Source of the DNA: Siansivirga zeaxanthinifaciens CC-SAMT-1
GTDB taxonomy: Bacteria > Bacteroidota > Bacteroidia > Flavobacteriales > Flavobacteriaceae
DNA length: 64,000 nt
NCBI RefSeq assembly: GCF_000941055.1
Contig: NZ_CP007202.1
Location: 1,670,001-1,734,000 of the forward strand
Direction: 5' to 3'
Within the stretch, counting starts at the first letter, position 1, and each line of letters begins with the position of its first letter. Shown one piece after another: positions 7,208-14,465 of this stretch. The position numbers and the translations under genes were made by a program. The notes beneath the pieces were generated by a model, which made no database searches, was not told the origin of the DNA, and saw only the letters and a list, made by a program, of their open reading frames with translations.

Positions 7208-8720
7208 CTAGACAGGACAAGTTCAAATTTTCACGAACTTGTCCTTTTCTTTGCTCTAGGAAGTCCTTGGAAATCTGAAAGATATGATTGATTACTGTGT
7301 TGAGTTTTAGGGTTCGACACTCGTTTTTTTCAAAAATCAACTTTTCAGAAAAAATCGAACCCAATATCATTTGTTTTGTTTCCCAACTCCCTGAATTATA
7401 GAAGGTTTTAAGGTTTTTAAGTACGTTTAGACACTTTTTAATATTACTCATAAAGTTTGTGCCTGCACTCTTTAATTCTTCTAATTCAAATCTTAAATCA
7501 GCAATTTTCTGACCATACCTTGCTTTTCCCTTTTCAAATGTGGATGCATCTATTTTTCCTTCAAACAAATTGTCTTCAGCTCTTTCAATTGTTTCTTGCA
7601 GGGTTTCTATTTCGGCTTCAATCTTAGAGATCTTTCTTGCTCTGCTAGCTTTGTCGTCTCCATATTGCTCTTTTATTACATCAAGATACAAGTCTGCTAC
7701 ACCTTGATCAATAGTTAAATTGGAAATTAAGTTGTCGAATAATTCATGTGCTTCGTTCACTTTAAATCTTTCACGACACCCTTTTCTGCAATGGTAATAG
7801 TAATATTTACCTCCAAGTCTACCGGTTGAGGCACTCCCTGTTAATGGCTTTCCACATCTTGAACATTCGATATGTCCTCTCAATGGTAAGTTTTCATCTT
7901 TAATAGACCATTTCTTAGTAATACGTTTTCTGCCGGTTAGTATATCCTGAACTTTATTGAAAAGCTTTTCAGAAACAATTGCCTCATGCAAGCCTTCAAC
8001 AACCATTTCATCTTCTGTTTTATAAGCAGGAACCTTTACCTTACCTATGTAAACGGGATTTCTGACGACCATGTGAAATCTTGATCTTGATATTTTCAAG
8101 CCTTTCTTTAACATGATTCTTCTCACTTCATCCACAGGTTTTTTAGTTTGTGCAATTATTTCAAATGCTTCTCGAATTAATTCTGCTTTATCCGAAGGAG
8201 TTAAACTTGCCTTGCCATTCTCAGTTCTTTGGTTCTTGTAACCAATTGGAGCAGTGGAAGTCCAACACCCCTCCTTGTTTGCTCTCCTTGAACCTTCGGT
8301 TACTCTTATTGATATTTTATCGTTTTCAACTTCTGGTACAGCTAAATAAATAGCTAACATTATTTTATTATCAGGCTGATCAAAGTCTAAAGGTTGTTCT
8401 ATTGAGTTTACTTTGATCCCTAATCGTCTTAGAGAGTCTATTACTTGATAAGCTTCTCCAGCATTCCTTGAAAACCTATCCCATTTTGTAAAAAGTATTT
8501 GATCGACATTTTTTCGATTTGCCTTACAGTAACTCATTAGCTTTGTCCACTCAGGTCTATCGAATGTTTTAGCTGAATAGTCGTCCTGAAAATGTTTGAT
8601 AATATTGAGATTTTTTAGATTACAATACCTCTCTAGCACTTCCTTTTGATAGGGAAGACTAAATCCTCTATCCGCTTGGTCGTCCGTTGATACCCTTGTG
8701 TAAATTATTGCGTTTGTCAT
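7173..8720 (-). CDS. Large serine recombinase (integrase)
   Basis: A 515-aa site-specific recombinase. The resolvase catalytic domain (residues 3-145) has the nucleophile Ser11 in YTRVSTDD and the arginines of WDRFSRN (82 and 85); the DNA-binding recombinase domain follows (about 155-265), then a zinc ribbon with Cys 286, 289, 311 and 315, and a coiled coil (about 365-425) typical of phage serine integrases. It probably integrates and excises this element. The last codons (TSTGFKPVTS, stop at 7173-7175) are read from the T-arm, variable loop and anticodon stem of tRNA-Arg. Serine integrases rarely use tRNA genes, so the arrangement is notable. Confidence 0.93.
   Translation of the reverse strand: MTNAIIYTRVSTDDQADRGFSLPYQKEVLERYCNLKNLNIIKHFQDDYSAKTFDRPEWTKLMSYCKANRKNVDQILFTKWDRFSRNAGEAYQVIDSLRRLGIKVNSIEQPLDFDQPDNKIMLAIYLAVPEVENDKISIRVTEGSRRANKEGCWTSTAPIGYKNQRTENGKASLTPSDKAELIREAFEIIAQTKKPVDEVRRIMLKKGLKISRSRFHMVVRNPVYIGKVKVPAYKTEDEMVVEGLHEAIVSEKLFNKVQDILTGRKRITKKWSIKDENLPLRGHIECSRCGKPLTGSASTGRLGGKYYYYHCRKGCRERFKVNEAHELFDNLISNLTIDQGVADLYLDVIKEQYGDDKASRARKISKIEAEIETLQETIERAEDNLFEGKIDASTFEKGKARYGQKIADLRFELEELKSAGTNFMSNIKKCLNVLKNLKTFYNSGSWETKQMILGSIFSEKLIFEKNECRTLKLNTVINHIFQISKDFLEQRKGQVRENLNLSCLVTSTGFKPVTS
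7214..7251 (+). terminator. Intrinsic terminator after tRNA-Arg
   Basis: A perfect 11-bp stem (7214-7224 with 7235-7245, 10-nt loop) followed by a T-rich stretch. It lies inside the 3' coding end of the recombinase on the opposite strand, so the same DNA serves as tRNA terminator, recombinase C-terminal codons and element end. Confidence 0.75.
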
Positions 8721-8856
8721 ATCTTCCGCTTTTTAAATCTTTTAATTGGCAGGTAGCAAAACGATAAAGAATTTCTCTAATCTCTATAATCTCTTCATCG
8801 GTGTACTTCTTTCCATATTTTTCTAATTTCTTTCTACAATGTTCAATTGATAGCAT
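8668..8856 (-). CDS. Small hypothetical protein upstream of the recombinase
   Basis: A 62-aa ORF, mainly helical and charged at the N-terminus (KKYTDEEIIEIREILYRFA), a pattern I associate with small genes beside Bacteroidota serine recombinases. It overlaps the recombinase start by 53 bp in another frame, so translational coupling is likely. Possibly a recombination directionality or accessory factor, but nothing in the sequence proves this. Confidence 0.55.
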   Translation of the reverse strand: MLSIEHCRKKLEKYGKKYTDEEIIEIREILYRFATCQLKDLKSGRYDKRNNLHKGINGRPSG

Positions 8857-8935
8857 TTTCCTTCACTTCGCCAATCCCTCAAATCTTTTGATAAGACCAG
8901 TGTTTGTGATGTTGCCTGAATATTTCTCAAAGCTT

Positions 8936-9598
8936 TCATAACTTTTGTTTTACTACTCTATTAATGTGTACCGCCTTTCCGTCCTCCTGGTTGATGGAAA
9001 TACTTTGGAAGGCTGCATCTCTCATTATATCAATCACCCTTTTGTCAATGGGCATTTTCTCTTCGCATTCCACTCTATCAAGCTGACCTTTGCGTTTGAT
9101 TACTTTAACACTGTGGTAGTTCTTGTTTTGTATAAAATCCAAAGCTTTTGATTCCTTTTGTTCAATTGCTATCAGATTCAATTCCTTTACCCAATGGTAT
9201 ATTCCCGGAAAAGCCCTCTTAATTAATTCAGCAAGATGGATTACAAAACAGCCTATTCCATGTAAACTTTCAATCAGCTTTCCACTCTTATCAAACGTGA
9301 TTAGGATGGATTTATCATTCACCAACACATCCAATACACGGCTTTCTAAATAACTAAGCCATATACCATTTCTGTTAGTTTGTTCGTTAAGCGATGACGA
9401 TAATTTCTGAACGGCAGTTTGATTCAAATTAAAATCGGATGCCTGAAATAGAATTGCTTCATTAATACCATCAATAAATGAAAGGCTTACATTTTGATCA
9501 GAAGACAATAAAACACAGTCCACCTTTTTGTTTCGCAAACAAAAAAGCAATTGTTCCAATGGGGATTGACCAGTTACTATGTGATTATTGCTCTTCAT
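8936..9598 (-). CDS. Hypothetical protein downstream of the repressor
   Basis: A 220-aa protein of unknown family. The ATG at 9598 (MKSNNHIV) is preferred over the one at 9628, because the latter overlaps the repressor gene by 26 bp while 9598 leaves a 4-bp gap. No membrane segment or catalytic motif stands out. The C-terminal part (VKVIKRKGQLDRVECEE onward) is basic and could bind nucleic acid. Its position directly behind the repressor suggests a lysogeny-maintenance or superinfection role, which is inference. Confidence 0.65.
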   Translation of the reverse strand: MKSNNHIVTGQSPLEQLLFCLRNKKVDCVLLSSDQNVSLSFIDGINEAILFQASDFNLNQTAVQKLSSSLNEQTNRNGIWLSYLESRVLDVLVNDKSILITFDKSGKLIESLHGIGCFVIHLAELIKRAFPGIYHWVKELNLIAIEQKESKALDFIQNKNYHSVKVIKRKGQLDRVECEEKMPIDKRVIDIMRDAAFQSISINQEDGKAVHINRVVKQKL

Positions 9599-9602
9599 AG
9601 TC

Positions 9603-10208
9603 CTATTTGTTCTTTTTGTAAACTTCAATCAATTCACATTGTGCATGATACAAACGCTCGTCTTTCTCTTTGATCTGAGCATGTGCGTCATTGAGCTGTG
9701 AAGTCATGTTTGTGATTATTTTTTTTAAATCACTGACCTCTTCACTAAATCTGTTGTTCTCTTTTTCAAGTAACTCATACTTTGATTGAAGTTGTTTGAT
9801 GTGATCTCTTAATTCAGGTGGAGCCTGATTGATTAGCTTCTCTACATTGTAGAAGTCTCCATGAACAACTCCGTCATTTTTGGACACATTCTTACCAACC
9901 ATCACATCCTGATTATCCCCTGAAATTGTTGGATTAATGTTCAGCTTGCTGTATTCGATTGGCTCCTTTTGATTCTCAAACTTTAGAAAATAGTTTGCAT
10001 TCAGGTCAAAATCGTTTACGATTTTAGTTAACTGTGTAAGCGAGGCATTCCTATTTCCTGACTTAATTTGAGAGAATACCGTGGGATTCTCTTCCATTTT
10101 AGCAGAAAATTCACGCTGATTTTTAAGTGTATGCACTCGCATAAGATGTTCTATTGCAGATACATATCGCTCATTCAACATCTCTCTGGTAATTTCTTTA
10201 TCAACCAT
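9603..10208 (-). CDS. Phage-type XRE repressor with coiled-coil tail
   Basis: A 201-aa regulator. Residues 10-75 form an XRE-like helix-turn-helix of the Bacteroidota phage type (RYVSAIEHLMRVHTLKNQRE, then SQIKSGNRNASLTQLTKIV); residues 125-190 are a long coiled coil, probably for dimerisation. There is no LexA-like protease domain, so induction must work differently from lambda CI. It is divergent from the Cro-like gene across 116 bp holding mirrored promoters and repeated GTTTAC sites, making it the likely lysogeny repressor. Confidence 0.8.
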   Translation of the reverse strand: MVDKEITREMLNERYVSAIEHLMRVHTLKNQREFSAKMEENPTVFSQIKSGNRNASLTQLTKIVNDFDLNANYFLKFENQKEPIEYSKLNINPTISGDNQDVMVGKNVSKNDGVVHGDFYNVEKLINQAPPELRDHIKQLQSKYELLEKENNRFSEEVSDLKKIITNMTSQLNDAHAQIKEKDERLYHAQCELIEVYKKNK

Positions 10209-10324
10209 AGTTTACCATTTTTATCAATTTGATTTGTATAAGTTTACTAAATTAGTATATCTTTGCAGCAAAGATAGATGTTTTTATTTATCAAAGGTAA
10301 ACAAATTTACAAAATATTTACAAC
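10209..10324. promoter_or_regulatory. Divergent lysogeny-switch region with mirrored -7 boxes
   Basis: A 19-bp palindrome at 10258-10276 places TATCTTTG on the plus strand (10258-10265) face to face with TATCTTTG on the minus strand (10269-10276). The plus promoter has a TTTG -33 box at 10233-10236 (21-bp spacer); the minus one has only a poorly spaced TTTG. The half-site GTTTAC occurs at 10210-10215, 10242-10247 and 10327-10332, and inverted at 10297-10302, suggesting repressor/Cro operators. Opposing transcripts would overlap at the core promoters. Confidence 0.6.
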
Positions 10325-10567
10325 ATGTTTACACAAGAAGAAATAAAAGGGTTCAAAGATGAGCTTCCTTTGAAAGGAATACAGATGATAAAAAGCCGTA
10401 CAGGCATCTCACGTCCAACAATTTATAAGTTTTTGGAAGGAGAAGAAATACGTCTTCATCTCGCTGAAAAAATTTGGAAAGAGGGCTGGTTAATCATCCA
10501 AGAAATGAAAGAAAAGCGTGCCGAATTAAAACGTCATGCCGAAGAAGTGCTAAACAAAGAATACTAA
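10325..10567 (+). CDS. Cro-like small HTH protein
   Basis: An 80-aa protein with a clear helix-turn-helix (KGIQMIKSRTGISRPTIYKFLEG, residues about 17-40) and a basic, helical C-terminus. As first gene of the rightward early operon opposite the repressor, it is the natural candidate for a Cro-type antirepressor or early regulator. Confidence 0.75.
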   Translation: MFTQEEIKGFKDELPLKGIQMIKSRTGISRPTIYKFLEGEEIRLHLAEKIWKEGWLIIQEMKEKRAELKRHAEEVLNKEY

Positions 10568-10575
10568 TTCTGCTT

Positions 10576-10680
10576 ATGAAAGTTATACAAAATAGTAAAT
10601 ATCATGCTTTCCTTTCAGAGCTGAAGGCATTGATTGAACAGGTAAAGGAAACAAGCCCTTCTTATGGTCAGACCTGCTAA
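10576..10680 (+). CDS. Very small hypothetical protein
   Basis: A 34-aa ORF (begins MKVIQNSKYHAF) 8 bp after the Cro-like gene and overlapping the start of the next gene by 17 bp in another frame. Helical and soluble. Its spacing fits an operon member; length alone makes it uncertain. Confidence 0.4.
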   Translation: MKVIQNSKYHAFLSELKALIEQVKETSPSYGQTC

Positions 10681-10993
10681 CATATATTTCAAGGTTTTGA
10701 CAAAAGACGGTCTCTCATTAGAGGAAGACCAAATACGTTATAGTCTTCCAACGGGTGTGAAGGACGGAAACTGGCATAGCTTCCACTCCGAGCAAGGCTG
10801 TATGCTTTACAAAAATCCGTTACCCTTCTATAAGCAAGGTTACCTCATTTATGTTGCTCATTTCGATGCAGCAGACATCACTACTACTTATCAGGAAATT
10901 ATTTGGGTGAAACGATTCAGGTTGGTAAGGCAAGCCACGAATCTGGACTTAAAGCCCTTTGGAATATATCGAGCTATTGCTCAGGTCATTTAA
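10664..10993 (+). CDS. Hypothetical early protein
   Basis: A 109-aa protein with alternating beta-type segments (NIYFKVLTKDG, GYLIYVAHFD) and no family I recognise. It sits between the Cro-like gene and the winged-helix protein, in the same direction with tight spacing, hence an early gene. Confidence 0.6.
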   Translation: MVRPANIYFKVLTKDGLSLEEDQIRYSLPTGVKDGNWHSFHSEQGCMLYKNPLPFYKQGYLIYVAHFDAADITTTYQEIIWVKRFRLVRQATNLDLKPFGIYRAIAQVI

Positions 10994-11004
10994 AATCTAT
11001 CAAT

Positions 11005-12273
11005 ATGTTGGTCATTAATTATTCAATCTCTTATAAAGCCTTAGATCAGTTCGTGGAATACCACAACGATAAAAACGAGGCGTTACCCGATAAAATTAAA
11101 GCAGGAGTACTTTTTACCGCAAAGGAAATCATTCGTGTTTATGGAGCTTTCTTAATTAAGGCAAATGGTATTATGGAGTTCACCGCAGAGACATTGCCGG
11201 CTCTAAAGACAAACAACTCTCAATTAGCGGGTTTGGTAAAAGTTAGCCCAAGAACCATTCAAAGACATATCATCAAACTACAAGAAGCAGGTATTATCAC
11301 TAACAAGGAATTTTGCGGAAGTAATAGCGGATATGAGTTGTTGATAAACCCTAAAATACTGTTAGCAAGGTGTCGAAAAGACCTTTTGGAAGCCGAAAAG
11401 GAGTTGCAGGAAGCAAAACAAAAAGACCTTGAAAATCAATCAATTAAAAATAAGGGTACGACAAATTGTCCTCATACATACACTAGAAACAATAGTTACA
11501 ATAAAAATAATTTAATAATAGGTGTAGATAACTCCAACGGTTCATCTCCTGATCAGAGAAGAACTGGCAACCAAAGAAATCGGAGTTCACTATCGCTCAC
11601 GGAAATTTTAAGTAAAGCAGGTTACCCTACTGGAAACATTTTAACTGGAAACACCGGGGAAAAAGTTGCGAAAATTTCTAAAGATACCGGGGGAAAAGTG
11701 CGAAAGCGAGCCAATAATGAACAAAACTGGAAACAACAGGACGGTTCGGCTCGCAGCACTTCCCTTAATTTTTATGCAGAAAGCTTGTGGAAACTGGCGA
11801 AAAACCTTTTGTACAGGGATGTTTTTCTAACTGAATTTCAGGAAAACCAAGCCAAAGAGATGCTTGTTAAGTGGTATGAGCCTGTTTCCGACAAGTTTTT
11901 ATCCAATGTGCATCAGAATTATTGTGAACGGGTTTACCTCGTTCGAGATTTTGTTGCTAAGGATCCCGAAAAGCGTTTCGTTCAACTACCATATCGCTAT
12001 TTCGATACCAATAACCCTTCCGGATTCACCGGAACCAAAAAGTGGCTCCAAAAACACTTGGAACGCAAAGAAGAAGTCCGCAAGAAGCTCATTCTCCACG
12101 CTCAAATCAAAAAGTACCTGAACAACCAGAAAAAGACGGATTCCAATCGAAAGTCTTCGCTTCAGGTATATCGAGAATGTGAAACACGAATCGGCAAACT
12201 AGGCGACCAATCCCTGTTACACCTATTTCATGCTGCGGTACTCAAACCGGAAGTTATTCATCAAATCAGATAG
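11005..12273 (+). CDS. Winged-helix replication-initiation-like protein
   Basis: A 422-aa protein when started at the ATG at 11005; an earlier GTG-type start would overlap the upstream gene by 91 bp. Residues about 45-110 contain a wHTH (NSQLAGLVKVSPRTIQRHII then LQEAGIITNKEF), a pattern seen in phage and plasmid replication initiators. A low-complexity Asn/Thr/Lys-rich linker (about 150-250) leads to a basic C-terminal region. Most likely binds the element origin or an early promoter; no primase or helicase motif is visible. Confidence 0.65.
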   Translation: MLVINYSISYKALDQFVEYHNDKNEALPDKIKAGVLFTAKEIIRVYGAFLIKANGIMEFTAETLPALKTNNSQLAGLVKVSPRTIQRHIIKLQEAGIITNKEFCGSNSGYELLINPKILLARCRKDLLEAEKELQEAKQKDLENQSIKNKGTTNCPHTYTRNNSYNKNNLIIGVDNSNGSSPDQRRTGNQRNRSSLSLTEILSKAGYPTGNILTGNTGEKVAKISKDTGGKVRKRANNEQNWKQQDGSARSTSLNFYAESLWKLAKNLLYRDVFLTEFQENQAKEMLVKWYEPVSDKFLSNVHQNYCERVYLVRDFVAKDPEKRFVQLPYRYFDTNNPSGFTGTKKWLQKHLERKEEVRKKLILHAQIKKYLNNQKKTDSNRKSSLQVYRECETRIGKLGDQSLLHLFHAAVLKPEVIHQIR

Positions 12274-12275
12274 AA

Positions 12276-12755
12276 ATGCTAGGAAAGAAAAAAGGAATCA
12301 AAGAGAGTCTTAAAAACTATATGAAGAATGTAACCATAGATGTTTTCGGTTACGAAAAGAAAGTAATCAGCAACGTCCACGGCTACTTTCAGGTGCAATC
12401 CAAGAATTATCGACTGTCTAAAGAAGATATGATCGTGGAAATCGGTTTGCAAAACAAACTGTGCAAAGCCCGATTGATAACAGACAAGGCATTATTATAT
12501 GCCATTCCCACCCCTGAATTAATCGACTTTTTTGCAGGTGAAGGTATGGCTGCTGCATTGGGTTTGCAGCCCATCGTTGAGAAGCGAGTGAGTGACTATT
12601 TACAGCACCTCGCCATTGCACATGCCATCCCAGTTGAAAAGGTCAATGCTAAAATTCAGCTTCAAGACAACCTTGTAAAGGTTTTTCTGTGCTATGGTGA
12701 AAAGTACCATAGCCTTATTCCATTAAAAACATTAATAAAACAATTCAAACCATGA
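12276..12755 (+). CDS. Hypothetical protein
   Basis: A 159-aa basic soluble protein starting 2 bp after the wHTH gene. No recognised domain. The next gene starts inside its stop region (4-bp overlap), so it is a firm operon member. Function unknown. Confidence 0.6.
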   Translation: MLGKKKGIKESLKNYMKNVTIDVFGYEKKVISNVHGYFQVQSKNYRLSKEDMIVEIGLQNKLCKARLITDKALLYAIPTPELIDFFAGEGMAAALGLQPIVEKRVSDYLQHLAIAHAIPVEKVNAKIQLQDNLVKVFLCYGEKYHSLIPLKTLIKQFKP

Positions 12756-13030
12756 CAGCACCCCAGGGAGGATGGAAATTGAAAAGGGATTCCCTTTCAA
12801 AACTGCTCATCTATTTCAAAGATGGCAATGTGAGAACACTATGGTCACTAGACTGGAAGCATAAGTATTCCAAGTTCCTGGACCGAAATTTAGGTCTAGC
12901 AAGACTTAGAAAGAAAGTAACGGAATACGGCACAAAAGCCGATGCAGCCATCATTTATGACAAACAAACCGGTAACGAGATTGAAAAGTATTTCGAGGGA
13001 ACCCCGGTAAAAAAAGACGTGAACGTATGA
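12752..13030 (+). CDS. Hypothetical small basic protein
   Basis: A 92-aa lysine-rich protein overlapping both neighbours by 4 bp. It ends with a beta-type stretch (AAIIYDKQTGNEIEKY). No family recognised; translational coupling with 12276-12755 and the glycosyltransferase indicates a shared operon. Confidence 0.55.
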   Translation: MTAPQGGWKLKRDSLSKLLIYFKDGNVRTLWSLDWKHKYSKFLDRNLGLARLRKKVTEYGTKADAAIIYDKQTGNEIEKYFEGTPVKKDVNV

Positions 13031-14187
13031 GAAATGTAAACGAACTATTGGAGCGATTAAACAGTTCGCTTTCATTCGAGGAAAAATACCCTGAACTACA
13101 AGATGAAGCTGAAAAAGTGCATGTGTTGTATGTGGCTCCTTGCATGAATGCTTCGGGTTATTACCGAATGATTGCCCCTGCCTTGGAGATTAACAAAACC
13201 AAGTCGCATAAAGCTATTGTTAATCAAATTCACAAATGGAATTTCAACAAGAAGCATGATGAATACGATACGCCAGTTGATGAACGATTAATTCGTTGGG
13301 CTGACTATATCGTATTTCCTGCCTTCTTTACAGATATTCAACCTAGCATTGAAGGCATCGTTTCCATTAATGACCGTATTCAGTTTGTAATGGATATTGA
13401 TTGTCATTATTTCAATTTCCCTGACTATCATCCCGGAATAAAAAAGTACCCAAAGGAGCAACTAGAAAAGCTATTGGAGAACCTTTCTAAAATGGATGTA
13501 ATAACAGCTCCTACTAATGGCATACTGGAAACCATTGAAGATAAGTTGGAAGAAACCTATCCTGATGCAGATCCGATGTTTGCTTTTGTTCCCAACTTAC
13601 TTTCCAATCAAGCCTATGCAGAAGTACCTCAAATTAATAAGAACAATGGCAAAACCGTTCGACTGGGAATTATTACTAATCCTTCCCAATCGGAAGATGT
13701 TAAAAGCATTTTACCTGTTTTACAGAAAGTATTGAAAGACCAAAATGCGGAACTCTTCATTTTTGGTTGGAATGGAAAGCTCAAAGACGAAAATAGCCTT
13801 GGTGATTTGCCATTCAAATTTGTGAAGCCGGTGTCTTTTTTAGAATATCCAACTAAGCTGAATAAGCTCGCCTTGGATGTAATGCTTCACCCCATGAACG
13901 ACCATCCATTTAATACAGAAGGAAAATCATTTGTAAAGTATTTGGAGGCTGCTGCTTTTGCAATTCCTATGATAAGTTCTTCTGTATTTCCATACTCTGA
14001 AATCATCAAGCATGGTGAAAATGGAATGCTTGCCAAAGATGAAAATGAGTGGAAAGAGCAATTGCAGAAATTGATTGCCGATGCTCAATTACGCACCGAC
14101 ATTGGACGAGAAGCTTTAAAGTATGCGTGGAAGAACTGGAGCTACAATAAATCTACAATGGAGGTTTACAAGGAATTGTTTATTTAG
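13027..14187 (+). CDS. GT-B fold glycosyltransferase (group 1 type)
   Basis: A 386-aa protein with the two-lobe layout of GT4/GT1-type glycosyltransferases: N-terminal acceptor lobe (VHVLYVAPCMNASGYYRM at about 33-50) and C-terminal nucleotide-sugar lobe with FIFGWNG and the diphosphate/sugar-binding stretch SFVKYLEAAAFAIPMISS followed by HGENGMLA. No membrane segment. On a phage-like element it could glycosylate phage DNA, a virion protein or host envelope sugar; the sequence does not decide. It overlaps the preceding gene by 4 bp. Confidence 0.8.
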   Translation: MRNVNELLERLNSSLSFEEKYPELQDEAEKVHVLYVAPCMNASGYYRMIAPALEINKTKSHKAIVNQIHKWNFNKKHDEYDTPVDERLIRWADYIVFPAFFTDIQPSIEGIVSINDRIQFVMDIDCHYFNFPDYHPGIKKYPKEQLEKLLENLSKMDVITAPTNGILETIEDKLEETYPDADPMFAFVPNLLSNQAYAEVPQINKNNGKTVRLGIITNPSQSEDVKSILPVLQKVLKDQNAELFIFGWNGKLKDENSLGDLPFKFVKPVSFLEYPTKLNKLALDVMLHPMNDHPFNTEGKSFVKYLEAAAFAIPMISSSVFPYSEIIKHGENGMLAKDENEWKEQLQKLIADAQLRTDIGREALKYAWKNWSYNKSTMEVYKELFI

Positions 14188-14465
14188 AAAAAGTTGTACC
14201 GATGAAACATACCTTAATTTATCCCTGCAATAAATTTAATCCTTTGCTAGTAAAGACTTTACAAAGGATAAGTGTTTATGGTCAATTTTCAATTGTACCG
14301 AGGTACAAATTGGAACCAATTATTTTTGAGCTCTTCCCACTAATTTTAAACCCACAAAAGACCTTCTATAAATAATAAGGAGGTCTTTTTTCGCAGCCTG
14401 TTTGCTATATAGGCTTTGCTTTCCCTGCCTTTAGAAAGGCTTTTTATAAATAATAAAAAGACTGG
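14188..14465 (+). promoter_or_regulatory. Control region before the methyltransferase/helicase operon
   Basis: This 278-bp gap has no ORF. It holds TTGTACCGA at 14194-14202 and again at 14293-14301, the second copy inside a palindrome TTGTACC-GA-GGTACAA (14293-14308). The same 9-mer recurs at 41781-41789 before the virion operon. No good TAnnTTTG box is seen, so an element-encoded regulator may act here. Confidence 0.5.
14356..14391 (+). terminator. Intrinsic terminator after the early operon
   Basis: AAAAGACCT (14356-14364) pairs with AGGTCTTTT (14381-14389), followed by further T residues. It separates the early operon ending with the glycosyltransferase from the methyltransferase operon. 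Confidence 0.75.

Noticed and set aside
10903-11004. Longer N-terminus for the winged-helix protein
   Set aside because: It needs a non-ATG start within the previous gene, and the added residues look like off-frame translation.
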